From the IMG/VR virus record IMGVR_UViG_3300032676_000325, positions 1 to 59,734 of that record: a DNA stretch of 59,734 nt, one strand, 5' to 3'. The position numbers and the translations under genes are program-made. Positions 22,372 through 31,323 of this stretch are shown here, in pieces. The notes below the pieces were generated by a model. That model did not search any database. It saw only the letters and a list, made by a program, of their open reading frames with translations, and was not told where the DNA came from. Positions within the stretch are counted from its first letter, which is position 1; each line of letters starts with the position of its first letter. Source of the stretch: a virus.

Positions 22372-25359
22372 CTAATAAAAACCTGGACCCCAATTTATGA
22401 CTATTGGAACAATCTGTTGCAGATGTACAGTGTAGTCATAATATCCTTCACTATTACCTGGATCATATGGTGACCAAATACCAATGTATCCATTTTCTTG
22501 TGTTGGACGTTGTGCTCCACCTGCTGAAAAAATATCATATTGATATCGACCTTGATTATAAACTCCATACGCTGTTGTTTCTGTAACCAACGCTGCTGAC
22601 GGTATAGCTGTAGCAGTAACAGTTGATGTCAGATCACCATGGTAATATTCTGGACCTTCTACTAATTCAATACCAACAGCCGCCGCACCATTTTGATGTG
22701 TGCTTTCACCGCCAGTACCAGTGTATGATAGTACTGTTTCGCTTGCAATTGAATTGCCCATCTTCATAGTAAAATAATCGTGGTCATCTATGTTACCTTG
22801 GAAGTGGAACACAACTGCGTCAAATACAGGAGCAATAAATGTTCCAAATGATGATGCATTACCAAAAGTAGAAATAGTTACAGCAACATTAGCACCAGGA
22901 GTCGTTGCATAAAGTGCTGTTTGTATTCCGGTAGCCGTTATATATTCTATAGTTAATCCATATACGCCACCGGGCACAGTCCAATAGTAAGTGCCTGGTA
23001 AATTCCAAGTCATTGTTCCGGATGGAGTTAATGAAGTATCATTTACTATAACTCCCGCTGAACTGCCTTGACCTTCTAAAGTTAACACCATATTAGTGTA
23101 GCCATCAGTGTGATAATTGTTAACAATAGCAACGTCAACATACTCTGAACTACCTATAACAAAATTGCCACTTGTTTGACCGCCGACTATTCGATTTGAC
23201 GCAATACCAGAAATATCATAAGTTATAGTTGTTCCAGGAACACCCTGTATATTTGCTACGGTAAATCTAACTGCATTACCTTCATTAACTGATGAAACGT
23301 TGGCTGATACGCTATATGATGTGCTCAATGATGTATTGTTAATAATAACTGATGTATTAGCTGTAGTATTGTCAATTATCATACCTAATGTTTTTGGGCC
23401 AGTAGTAGTATGTGCAGGAATAGTACTTATTACCGCGGTATTGCCGGTACCAACAGTAAAATGTCCACTTAATGATCCAGTACTTAAGAATGTAGGATTA
23501 TAACCTGTAAGTGTGTAATTAACATTGGTGCCTGTAGATAGTCCAGTGGTTGTTAGGGTAAATGCAATAGCATTTCCTTCGTTGGCAGATGCTACATTGG
23601 CTGATATTGAATATGTAATTGCAGGTGATATTAAATTCTCTGCGCCGGTAATTGTACTGCTGGCAATCAATGGTTGCCAAGATCCATTGACTTTAACCCA
23701 AGCATTTAATAATGCTTTCCATGAATTACTTACTTTAACCCAAGCATTATCGACAGGTAACCATGATCCTGATTCTTTGATGCTGATGTTAAATGTTCTA
23801 GTAAACACAAGTACGGCAGCGCCATCTTGTCCTGCATAACCAGCATTATTTCCTGGATAGATTGGATTTAGTGCTCCACCCGGTGCTGTTCCGCTACCAG
23901 ACTGGATAATAGTACCAAAATTAACTCCACCAAGTCCGCCTCCACCAGCACCTGATCCACTGCTACCGGCTGAACCGCCATACCAACCCCCGCCTCCACC
24001 TCCACCTGTAACAGGTCCAGATGATGAATTTTGTCCAATTCCGTATACTCCTGAAGCAACACCAGAAACACTTGTCGGTCCTGCACTGCCCCCAATAGCT
24101 CCACTTGGTCCGCCTCCGCCACCACCGCCACCTCCGGCAGCAACACCAACTACATTGCCGTTGATTAGAATAACAGATGCACCACCACCACCGCCACCTT
24201 GTCCGCTACTAGAATTTGCGATGGCCGCAGTGCCTCCTGAATAATTAGTAGGTGTAAGTAAACTTGCACCACCTAAATAACTTTGTGCTGCTTCGCCGAC
24301 AACAACTTTAATAATATCTCCTGCATGCACTTGAACAATTCTTGATGAAAATCCACCGCCAGAACCAAGACCGCCAGCACCACCACTAACAGTTGAATAT
24401 TCTGGAATATCAGTGTATAACGGTTCAACAACTGCGGCTGCACCTGGAGTTCCAGCAATATTCACTGATGAATAGCTAATTAATACATATCCACTTTGAC
24501 CAGCATTTGATGCCGTGGCTGTTGTACTTCCACTTGGAATAACCCCAGTACCTGTAGCACCCGATGTTGCAGCAAATGATTTGTCTGATCCCATTGATCC
24601 GTCGGCGCCGGTAACAACTCCGCCTCCGCCACCGCCGCCACCGCCGCCATCTCCGGAATTATTTTTTGGATAGCCATTTGATCCAGTTGCTGTTGAGCCT
24701 GGCACATAATCACTGCCACCACCACCGCCACCGCCGCCGGCAGCAACAACTACAATTGTACCATTAATAGCAACTGAAGAAGCTCCGCCGCCACCACCAC
24801 CAGCACCCGATGTTCCACTATATCCACTTGGGTAGCCGCCGCTGTCTCCTGGGTATGCACCAGTTCCGCCACTGCCACCACCACTACGGGCAGTTTGATT
24901 AGCACCAGCGCCACCGGCACTGCCGACATTAACTGAAATAGTTGATCCCGGAGTTACTGCTAAAGTAGTAGTAATCAATTGACCACCATATCCAGCAGCA
25001 CCTAGGCCTTGTGGTGCGCCACCATCATCAAATCCGCCCCGACCACCACCCCCGCCTACTGCGGTAATTGTTACATGTGTAACACCTTGCGGAACTGTTA
25101 TAGACTGTGTACTGGCTGATATAGTTATTGTTTGACTAGGAATATAAATACTTGGTGTTCCAGGAGTTGCAGCTGTAACCACTGTGCTTCCGGATAAAAC
25201 TTTTTCTGATCCACTTATAACTGCGGTTGCTGGACCAGCAGTACCTGCGGCACCACCTGCTCCCCATAGGTAAAATTGTAAAGCTGATATACCTAACGGC
25301 ACTGTATATGTATATGTGCCTGCTGAACTATATGTGGTGGTTTGTGTACTAAGACTCAT
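22372..25359 (-). CDS. Glycine-rich tail fibre adhesin
   Basis: 995 aa. Residues 1-530 are full of poly-glycine runs (GGGGGGG) alternating with hydrophobic VVVAAGG-type strands, the style of glycine-rich receptor-binding domains such as T4-type gp38 adhesins. Near 535-570 a tandem motif AWVKVSNSW / AWVKVNGSWQPL recurs. It is followed by two Calx-beta-like repeats (SANVASANEGNAIAFTL and SANVSSVNEGNAVRFTV). The C-terminal 190 residues form another beta-rich domain. Such proteins sit at the tip of tail fibres and bind the host surface. The start has an AAGGAAT ribosome site. Confidence 0.8.
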   Translation of the reverse strand: MSLSTQTTTYSSAGTYTYTVPLGISALQFYLWGAGGAAGTAGPATAVISGSEKVLSGSTVVTAATPGTPSIYIPSQTITISASTQSITVPQGVTHVTITAVGGGGGRGGFDDGGAPQGLGAAGYGGQLITTTLAVTPGSTISVNVGSAGGAGANQTARSGGGSGGTGAYPGDSGGYPSGYSGTSGAGGGGGGASSVAINGTIVVVAAGGGGGGGGSDYVPGSTATGSNGYPKNNSGDGGGGGGGGGGVVTGADGSMGSDKSFAATSGATGTGVIPSGSTTATASNAGQSGYVLISYSSVNIAGTPGAAAVVEPLYTDIPEYSTVSGGAGGLGSGGGFSSRIVQVHAGDIIKVVVGEAAQSYLGGASLLTPTNYSGGTAAIANSSSGQGGGGGGASVILINGNVVGVAAGGGGGGGGGPSGAIGGSAGPTSVSGVASGVYGIGQNSSSGPVTGGGGGGGWYGGSAGSSGSGAGGGGLGGVNFGTIIQSGSGTAPGGALNPIYPGNNAGYAGQDGAAVLVFTRTFNISIKESGSWLPVDNAWVKVSNSWKALLNAWVKVNGSWQPLIASSTITGAENLISPAITYSISANVASANEGNAIAFTLTTTGLSTGTNVNYTLTGYNPTFLSTGSLSGHFTVGTGNTAVISTIPAHTTTGPKTLGMIIDNTTANTSVIINNTSLSTSYSVSANVSSVNEGNAVRFTVANIQGVPGTTITYDISGIASNRIVGGQTSGNFVIGSSEYVDVAIVNNYHTDGYTNMVLTLEGQGSSAGVIVNDTSLTPSGTMTWNLPGTYYWTVPGGVYGLTIEYITATGIQTALYATTPGANVAVTISTFGNASSFGTFIAPVFDAVVFHFQGNIDDHDYFTMKMGNSIASETVLSYTGTGGESTHQNGAAAVGIELVEGPEYYHGDLTSTVTATAIPSAALVTETTAYGVYNQGRYQYDIFSAGGAQRPTQENGYIGIWSPYDPGNSEGYYDYTVHLQQIVPIVINWGPGFY

Positions 25360-25362
25360 TTA

Positions 25363-26010
25363 TTATTCCTTGCTTCCGCAAATAGCATTATAGTCAGCCA
25401 TATTTAATGTATGACCGTCTGCGCTTAGTGCTGTAATTCTTTCTGTAACATGGTGTAAATCTAAATCTGATTCTGCATCTTCACGTGCATATTCTAATAG
25501 TCGAATAAACAAAGGAACATCAACTGTAATAGTGTCTACTGGAGAATCTTCTGCACTTTCACTCCATTGGCCACTACCGCTATGCCACTCATCATGATCT
25601 GAACTACCCCATGCACTATTAGGTCCTGACCATTGGTCTTCTGATAGTTTACTTGCCTGTTGGTGCACTTGTGTGCTGTATTCTTTACCATGTTTATTAC
25701 GTAATTGATTAATAAATCTATGATATTCGTGTGCTTTATTTGGATTTGTTTTAGCTGCACCTATTAATTGTCTTGCTGTAATTACATCTGGCATATGACT
25801 GTCTTCTGTGGCAATTAGGTTACTTACAGCCATGTCTTCATTTGCATGTTTAAAATATTGTACTTGACGTTCACGCTTTTCTGCACCAGCACGAGTAGGA
25901 TACTTGCCTAAGTTCTTACCAGTCTTTTTGCTTTTTAATTCGTAACCACCCTTGACTTTGACAATGTGCTCGGATAAGTCTGGTTGGCTAAAGAATTCAG
26001 TTAATAACAT
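25363..26010 (-). CDS. Modular phage protein with capsid-targeting-type N-terminus
   Basis: 215 aa. It begins MLLTEFFSQPDLSE, similar to T4 Alt (xELFxE) and ending in L-S-E. Residues 15-52 hold the module KVKGGYELKSKKTGKNLGKY plus RAGAEKRERQVQYFKH, common in T4-like marine phages and basic. A Trp/Ser/Asp-rich linker (about 125-150) follows. The C-terminal helical module VDVPLFIRLLEYAREDAESD then GHTLNMADYNAI is also a recurrent phage unit. It probably sits in the virion; function unknown. A CATAAATA octamer lies at 26041-26048. Confidence 0.7.
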   Translation of the reverse strand: MLLTEFFSQPDLSEHIVKVKGGYELKSKKTGKNLGKYPTRAGAEKRERQVQYFKHANEDMAVSNLIATEDSHMPDVITARQLIGAAKTNPNKAHEYHRFINQLRNKHGKEYSTQVHQQASKLSEDQWSGPNSAWGSSDHDEWHSGSGQWSESAEDSPVDTITVDVPLFIRLLEYAREDAESDLDLHHVTERITALSADGHTLNMADYNAICGSKE

Positions 26011-26040
26011 AATAATAATCCATAATAATACTGTATATGA

Positions 26041-26048
26041 TATTTATG
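26041..26048 (-). promoter_or_regulatory. T4-type late octamer
   Basis: The minus strand reads CATAAATA about 30 bases before the ATG at 26010. It faces away from the sigma70 promoter at 26074. Confidence 0.45.
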
Positions 26049-26073
26049 CTATTTTAAATCAAATAGAAAAAGG

Positions 26074-26103
26074 TTGACAGCTTTAGATCAAAGAATGTAT
26101 AAT
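26074..26103 (+). promoter_or_regulatory. Consensus sigma70 promoter
   Basis: TTGACA at 26074-26079 and TATAAT at 26098-26103, both perfect, with an 18-base spacer and TG just before the -10. This should be a strong host-polymerase promoter. The palindrome TGAGTAAACTCA at 26125-26136, just upstream of the ATG, could be an operator. Confidence 0.85.
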
Positions 26104-26137
26104 AGCTATGTCTTTAATCAACCTATGAGTAAACTCA

Positions 26138-26584
26138 ATGACACAAGTAGCAGAACTATTAAATGAAATTATCGGTGATCCAATTAACGGTCCATATGAA
26201 GGTGAGGACTATTGGATTGATGAAGATGGCACAATTCAAATTGCTGAAAACAATGCTATTCTTGCAGGCACTATTCTACGCAAGACTAATAACAGTGGCC
26301 AATTTGACACAAAGTTAGTTAAGATTGGTCAACGTGGCGATAGTATTATTTTAGGGTTTGATACATTACTTGATGCTGATCCGGTATATAAAGTACAAAT
26401 TGGATATATGCGTGATACACTTGCTGAAGTTAAGAAAGACAATGCTGGCAAGTTTTGTTTATATTTAAATAAGAAACGGGCAACACGTATGTTTAGTAAA
26501 CTTACTGCTGCTAAAGCGTTTCTAAGGAAATTAGACAAAGATCTACAATCAGATGGTGTAGAACCAGAAGCAATAGATGAATAA
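26138..26584 (+). CDS. Hypothetical early protein
   Basis: 148 aa, acidic, no recognised family. The N-terminal half looks beta-rich (YEGEDYWIDEDGTIQIAENN, ILAGTILRK, DSIILGFDTLL) and the C-terminal half helical and basic (LYLNKKRATRMFSKLTAAKA). It is an isolated plus-strand gene inside a long minus-strand run, with a consensus sigma70 promoter and its own terminator. That arrangement is typical of an early, highly expressed phage gene acting on the host. Its function cannot be read from the sequence. Confidence 0.8.
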   Translation: MTQVAELLNEIIGDPINGPYEGEDYWIDEDGTIQIAENNAILAGTILRKTNNSGQFDTKLVKIGQRGDSIILGFDTLLDADPVYKVQIGYMRDTLAEVKKDNAGKFCLYLNKKRATRMFSKLTAAKAFLRKLDKDLQSDGVEPEAIDE

Positions 26585-26586
26585 AC

Positions 26587-26611
26587 AAAAAGGGCCCTAA
26601 GGCCCTTTTTT
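26587..26611. terminator. Bidirectional rho-independent terminator
   Basis: A run of A, then AGGGCC-CTAA-GGCCCT, then a run of T, just past the 26138 gene stop and at the end of the convergent 26610 gene. It is symmetrical, so it works both ways. Confidence 0.9.
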
Positions 26612-29153
26612 ATTGTTGCGGAGTTGTTCCAGTAGGGGTTTGCTGTGAATTTTTAGCCTGTTGCGCTAATGTTTTAAATTGATTAGCAATTTTAGGATCT
26701 TGTGATGCCGCTTTAACTACATTCATAGTTGGAGCAAGAGCTTTCATATCCATAGCATTAGTAGCAGTGCCTTGGCTTGCATCATCAATAGCTTTGGCCA
26801 ACTGTGGAGCCGCAGTAGGAGTATTAGTAGCAGATTTTAATGCGTTAGTTGCTTGTAATGCTGCCTGTTGTGCTTGCGGATTAGTCGGATTAGCACCTTG
26901 TCCAGGAGCCGCAGTACCTTGAGGTTGATTAGCACCAAATTCTTTAATCTGCATTCTGCCTTTGATTTTATTCGAATATGCAGATGCCTTTTTATGAAAT
27001 TCTGCACTTAAACGATCAAATGCTGCTTGTTTTTCTTCGTTAGATGCATTACTTGCCGCAATCTTTTCCATGCCTCTTCTAAATGCTGAGATAACAGGAA
27101 CAGTTTTGCTTTCACCTAGTCGACTGCGATTAGCCGCACGTGCTGCCATGCTACTTACGCCTGCTTGTGCTCGCTCTTTACTTTGAGCCTGTGCTTTAGC
27201 TGGGTTTTCGTTTTTAACAGTTAAGATATCTGAACTGAATTTAACCTTACTAGGGTTAATGCTGTCAATGTAATGTTGAATAGCTGGTGATTTTTTATTA
27301 GCATCAACTAGATCTTTCAACATAAACGGTTTGCCAGTTGCGGCTACTACCATATTAGTAATAACTTCTGGTGCTACGTCTGTATGTCCTTGATGAATAA
27401 GTTCTTGGGCAGCTTTTAGTACAGCACCTTCAACTGGATCAGCACTTTCAATACCTTCTGGAATATGTACTTTCTTGTGTACACCTTTAGCTTTACGATC
27501 CTTAATAGCTTTTTTAGTTTGCCAATTAGCAACATCTAAATCATGCTTAGTTGATCTTGGATCCGTTCTAGTTCTGCTTGGACCTGTACCGCCAGTTAAT
27601 GGATCCATCTGTCCACTTTTGTCCCAATTAGTATCAGTCGGATATGAACTCATACCTTCATCCATATCACGATCAGTGTAATCTAAATCATATTGTGGTA
27701 TTTTACGTGAGCTACCAGCAGTGTCGCTTATTCCACTACCAGTCTTAATACCAGGTCCTGGAACCTTATCATTGGGATTAGAAAAATATTTTCCACCTTT
27801 AACCTTAGTAGTTGATCCATGTGATGAATCCCAACCTTTACGGCGAACAGTTGTAACGTTACCTTTCTTTTCTACATCCATTTCACCGTGTGGTCCAGTG
27901 TATGTATGACGGTTTTCGTAGATAGCACGATAAGCTAGATTCTTACCATAGTTCTGCCCTATGTAAGCCATTGCTTCACCTTTAGTAGCAAATACCGTAT
28001 CAAGTACTGGCTGTTTAGTGTCTAAACTAACTACTTGGTAACCTTTAGCTTCTGGTTCTTTTTTAGCATACGGAGCATCAAGTTTTTCTTGACGAGCTTG
28101 ATCATATTCCCAATCTGGATCAGGTTCATGACTGCTACGTTCTTCAGGACCACTTTCCCAACCTTCATTTAATGATTTATAACCGTCAGCATAACCTTTG
28201 CGTTCTTGTGCAGAAATACATTCTTTAGAATTGTTCGGTTTACCTGCTCGAGCATCGGCACAACCTTTTTTATGTCCTGTATTATAATCAGCATCTTTTG
28301 CAGCATCATCTATGCCTTCACTGAATTTGCCTGGGAAACGAGTCCAATCGTAGTATTGTTCGATTTCTTTACTTGATGTAAATTTGTGTACTTTTTTGCC
28401 TGTTTTAGGATCTACTAAGTAGATTAAGTTTGATACACGCTCACCTTCTCTATTTGCTGGGTGTGCCGCATATACTTTGAATTCTAAACCAGATTGTTTG
28501 TTTTTAACAGTACCCATGTAGGTATTGTCATTGTCTTCATCTAGATCATGTGCCCATTTTCTAGCATCCGGATCACGATCATACATTTCTGCTTCTTCCG
28601 CATCACTACCAGCATAATCATTAAATTCAACATCACTGGCATTAAAACTATGTTTGCCACCATTGTAAAGTTGAACTACAACAAAACGCCCATCGCGACC
28701 TAATTCGGTAACTACACCAGTTTCACCTTGTCCTTCTACAGGTCCAGTGATGATAACATCGTCGCCTACGTTTAATTCTTGTGAGCTATCTTCTTTAACT
28801 GTGTTGTAACGTTTACTCGGTTTGTCTGGAGATGTGTATTCGCGTGATGGTCTAGCACCTTTGCGACTTGGACGTTTTTCTTCTACACCTAGGTCGTCTT
28901 CATTAAAGTTAGCAAATGCTTCTGCCAATTCCCATTCTAGGCTTTTGTTTTCAGAAACTTTTTGCAGGCCTTTAAGCATGTTTGGCTCAGCTGATTCTTC
29001 ACAACCGCCACCTACTCCTTGACCTGGTTTAGGGGGATTAGGATTTTTACCTGCCCAATAACCTTTAAATTTTGGACCTTCAGGATTATTTGCGGCTTTT
29101 TCCATGCTATCACCTTTGTTTTCAAAGATGCTTAGTAGTTTTTTCATGTCCAT
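26610..29153 (-). CDS. Large modular, partly disordered phage protein
   Basis: 847 aa from ATG 29153. An in-frame start at 29276 exists but would overlap the 124-aa gene by over 120 bp, whereas 29153 sits 1 bp after that stop behind AAAGAG. It begins MDMKKLLSIFENKG (I-F-E, targeting-like). Then come a KFKGYWAGKNPNPPKPGQG plus GGGCEES module, a KOW/SH3-like strand set (LNVGDDVIITGPV, GETGVVTELG), a GHKKGCADARAG unit, and Pro/Gln/Ala-rich tails. The composition is low-complexity and charged. It is probably a virion or scaffold-associated protein with shuffled modules. No enzyme motif is seen. Confidence 0.7.
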   Translation of the reverse strand: MDMKKLLSIFENKGDSMEKAANNPEGPKFKGYWAGKNPNPPKPGQGVGGGCEESAEPNMLKGLQKVSENKSLEWELAEAFANFNEDDLGVEEKRPSRKGARPSREYTSPDKPSKRYNTVKEDSSQELNVGDDVIITGPVEGQGETGVVTELGRDGRFVVVQLYNGGKHSFNASDVEFNDYAGSDAEEAEMYDRDPDARKWAHDLDEDNDNTYMGTVKNKQSGLEFKVYAAHPANREGERVSNLIYLVDPKTGKKVHKFTSSKEIEQYYDWTRFPGKFSEGIDDAAKDADYNTGHKKGCADARAGKPNNSKECISAQERKGYADGYKSLNEGWESGPEERSSHEPDPDWEYDQARQEKLDAPYAKKEPEAKGYQVVSLDTKQPVLDTVFATKGEAMAYIGQNYGKNLAYRAIYENRHTYTGPHGEMDVEKKGNVTTVRRKGWDSSHGSTTKVKGGKYFSNPNDKVPGPGIKTGSGISDTAGSSRKIPQYDLDYTDRDMDEGMSSYPTDTNWDKSGQMDPLTGGTGPSRTRTDPRSTKHDLDVANWQTKKAIKDRKAKGVHKKVHIPEGIESADPVEGAVLKAAQELIHQGHTDVAPEVITNMVVAATGKPFMLKDLVDANKKSPAIQHYIDSINPSKVKFSSDILTVKNENPAKAQAQSKERAQAGVSSMAARAANRSRLGESKTVPVISAFRRGMEKIAASNASNEEKQAAFDRLSAEFHKKASAYSNKIKGRMQIKEFGANQPQGTAAPGQGANPTNPQAQQAALQATNALKSATNTPTAAPQLAKAIDDASQGTATNAMDMKALAPTMNVVKAASQDPKIANQFKTLAQQAKNSQQTPTGTTPQQ

Positions 29154-29154
29154 A

Positions 29155-29529
29155 TTATTTTCTCTTTTTCTTTGCTGATTTAGTTGCTTGTTTGTAAAAT
29201 ATGCTTTGTCCAAACCCATCGCCACCACCCATGCTGGTAGCAATACTGCCACTTGATGTTCCACCGCAACTTGCATCTTCTGACACTGTAGGTTGTATAC
29301 CCTGTTCGTGTTGTGAAGTAATATGTTGCATTACAGCGGTTAACATACCTTTAGCCTGTGCTACTTTTTCCTGACACCATTCAGGCAAATTTTCGTTAGT
29401 TTTGATCTCTCTACACAATTCGGTCATAGTACGAATAATAGTATGTAGATTGTCTTTAACTGAACCTGCTTCATCGTCATATTCTTCATGGCTGTATTCT
29501 GATTCGTTAATAAATTCTGATGGCTTCAT
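29155..29529 (-). CDS. Conserved phage protein with capsid-targeting-type N-terminus
   Basis: 124 aa. It begins MKPSEFINE (I-N-E), then EYDDEAGSVKDNLHTIIRTM and LPEWCQEKVAQAKGMLTAV, a helical unit shared by many marine T4-like phages, and ends with a Gly/Ser linker and a basic KSAKKKRK tail. The acidic start, helical core and basic tail suit a small internal head or core protein. It has an AAGGAAAT ribosome site and an AATAAATA octamer at 29551. Confidence 0.75.
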   Translation of the reverse strand: MKPSEFINESEYSHEEYDDEAGSVKDNLHTIIRTMTELCREIKTNENLPEWCQEKVAQAKGMLTAVMQHITSQHEQGIQPTVSEDASCGGTSSGSIATSMGGGDGFGQSIFYKQATKSAKKKRK

Positions 29530-29550
29530 TGGGATTTCCTTAATATAATG

Positions 29551-29558
29551 TATTTATT
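29551..29558 (-). promoter_or_regulatory. T4-type late octamer
   Basis: The minus strand reads AATAAATA, giving a leader of about 16 bases with AAGGAAAT before ATG 29529. It overlaps the stop region of the upstream gene. Confidence 0.45.
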
Positions 29559-29895
29559 AAATTGAGAAAGTTATTTCATTGTCCTGAACAGTAAACACAT
29601 TGCAAGTAGAAACAACCCCTTGTGCGGCGTTAGCTATTACAAAGTTCTCGAATCTAATAAAGGCCTGTTCGGGCAATTTTAAAATAGGATCTAATCTTAA
29701 AGAATGTTTATCACGTTCGATATTGACCCATAAGTCTTCTCTAATATAGATACTATCTTCCCAACGCCAAGTGCGTTCAGTAAGTAGATCTTTATCTAGA
29801 TAAATGCGATAACTTGGATTATTAAATTTTGGATTATGAATAGCCCAAGGTGGTCTTACACAATGCACATCGACTTGAATATTAATCAAACTCAT
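29557..29895 (-). CDS. Small beta-sandwich-like hypothetical protein
   Basis: 112 aa, predicted mostly beta strands (INIQVDVHCVRPP, YRIYLDKDLLTERTWRW, IYIREDLWVNIER) without membrane or signal segments. The pattern recalls small Ig- or carbohydrate-binding-like domains coded by T4-like phages, and the 146-aa gene at 30876 has the same style. It abuts the nucleotidyltransferase gene upstream. A virion decoration or accessory role is possible but not shown. Confidence 0.65.
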   Translation of the reverse strand: MSLINIQVDVHCVRPPWAIHNPKFNNPSYRIYLDKDLLTERTWRWEDSIYIREDLWVNIERDKHSLRLDPILKLPEQAFIRFENFVIANAAQGVVSTCNVFTVQDNEITFSI

Positions 29896-30846
29896 TTAAA
29901 TTAAACGTAATGCTCGAGCGTTTTTTGTTGGTGTATCTGGATGAACATCTACTGTAAGTGCATTTGACCAACGTGGATCTTTGGCTTCTTTTTTATTTTT
30001 GGGGATATAACCACTGGCTTCATTTACGTTAGGAGCCCAAAACTTATGCGGACCAAATAACTTATCAGCATGACCAATCTTCATTTTATCCATAGTAGAA
30101 GCCATCGGACTACGGTTCCACTTAGTAGCATCCTTAACTTCGTAATGCCATTTGCCACTCATTGTTTGTTTTAGACCCGCTTTAATTGCAGCTGATCTTT
30201 GTGTATTAGTATCGATGTTATAAAAATAATACCCTGGCTTAGGATCTTGCACGGTATCTTCATTTAGATCTTCTAATAACATACCTTTGCGTACTGCTTG
30301 ATATAATGCAGGTGCTAATTTACCCGCTCCTGTTGCTTGTACAAATGCCTGTTCGTCACCCCTAGCGGCTGCTTCTCGAGCATCACTTGCGCTTACTCCA
30401 GCAACACCATCTGCATCGGGATCACGATCACCACTTGATACAAAATTGATACTGTCAAATTGATAATCTTTACCATTGTAATCAGTTAGTAGTTTCTTAA
30501 AACTATCTAAGCGATCACTGCCTGCTACAAAAGTAATTGAACGATATCCTTTGCTATGTAACCATTGAGCAACTTGTATAATAGTTTTTAGTTGTGTATT
30601 ATAGACAATATGGCTTGCTTGTTGTGGAAATAATGCTTTAAGGAATTTAACTTTTGTAGCGTAATCTAACGGATTTTTCTTACTATCTTGAGTTTGACTA
30701 ACAAAAATAAAATAATCGCCACCTTGTGAGGTCTTAGCTACTGTGTCGATTAACTGCGCATGACCAACTGTAGGAGGATTCATACGGCCAAAACAAAAGC
30801 TCGCATGCTTGGGTGTAGTTGTTTCAAATAATTCAGTTAAAAACAT
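29896..30846 (-). CDS. Cytidylyltransferase/NadR-like nucleotidyltransferase with targeting-type N-terminus
   Basis: 316 aa. Residues 13-180 match the adenylyl/cytidylyltransferase fold: HASFCFGRMNPPTVGHAQLI (14-33, with the (H/T)xGH motif as TVGH), then FVSQTQDSKKNPLD, and FVAGSDRLDSFK, with a final SASDAREAA corresponding to the ISSTxIR-type motif. Members make NAD, CoA or CDP-sugars. It begins MFLTELFETT, very like the start of T4 Alt (xxxTELFDE). The C-terminal third is a separate phage-type extension. Substrate is not determined. Confidence 0.8.
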   Translation of the reverse strand: MFLTELFETTTPKHASFCFGRMNPPTVGHAQLIDTVAKTSQGGDYFIFVSQTQDSKKNPLDYATKVKFLKALFPQQASHIVYNTQLKTIIQVAQWLHSKGYRSITFVAGSDRLDSFKKLLTDYNGKDYQFDSINFVSSGDRDPDADGVAGVSASDAREAAARGDEQAFVQATGAGKLAPALYQAVRKGMLLEDLNEDTVQDPKPGYYFYNIDTNTQRSAAIKAGLKQTMSGKWHYEVKDATKWNRSPMASTMDKMKIGHADKLFGPHKFWAPNVNEASGYIPKNKKEAKDPRWSNALTVDVHPDTPTKNARALRLI

Positions 30847-30867
30847 AGTAATCCATTGCGTATTACT

Positions 30868-30875
30868 TATTTAGT
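30868..30875 (-). promoter_or_regulatory. T4-type late octamer
   Basis: The minus strand reads ACTAAATA, with ATG 30846 about 22 bases downstream. Confidence 0.4.
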
Positions 30876-31316
30876 TTATATTGATTCTAGTAACCAGAGA
30901 TAATAAGGACTATTAAATGATAAAATATAAGTACCATTCCATCCTAAATTAATGCAATTATCTAAATATTCTACCATTTTCCCTTCAAATTCTTGTGGTT
31001 CATCTAATTTATATACTGCACTATGTAATAATTGATCTAGACTAATATCATCAATAGTAATATTGACAATATTAAGCATCATGTCATGTTCGATGATATT
31101 ATTGTTGACTATTGTATCTTTAGGAGTTTTGTTTTCTAAACGAATTTTGAGTTGATGTACACCATCATTGACTTGATGTGTAAACTTATGAGTTTGTGGT
31201 AGTTCACTAGATATTTCAGAGTTAACAATTAGTGTGTCATTTAACCAGATTGTATATTGTGGACGTTTGTCCCAATATGTTCCACTGACTGTTACTGAAA
31301 TATCTAATGATTCCAC
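30876..31316 (-). CDS. Beta-sandwich phage protein, carbohydrate-binding-like
   Basis: 146 aa with a GTG start at 31314-31316. It is beta-rich: ISVTVSGTYWD, YTIWLNDTLIVNSEI, HQLKIRLENKTPKDT, then LNIVNITIDDISLDQLL and WNGTYILSFNSPYYLWLL. The layout (a WLND-type strand, a KTPxDT turn and a final F.SPYY.WLL) is a recurrent phage family that looks like a carbohydrate-binding module. It may be virion-associated. There is no clear Shine-Dalgarno; the gene begins 7 bp after the glycosyltransferase stop. Confidence 0.65.
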   Translation of the reverse strand: MESLDISVTVSGTYWDKRPQYTIWLNDTLIVNSEISSELPQTHKFTHQVNDGVHQLKIRLENKTPKDTIVNNNIIEHDMMLNIVNITIDDISLDQLLHSAVYKLDEPQEFEGKMVEYLDNCINLGWNGTYILSFNSPYYLWLLESI

Positions 31317-31323
31317 GTGTTAA

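Noticed and set aside
23860-24900. Dense short repeats that could suggest a CRISPR array or microsatellite
   Set aside because: They are codons of poly-glycine runs in the adhesin, with no regular repeat-spacer unit.
29154-29276. Longer start for the large modular protein
   Set aside because: It would overlap the well-supported 124-aa gene by over 120 bp, while ATG 29153 has an adjacent ribosome site.
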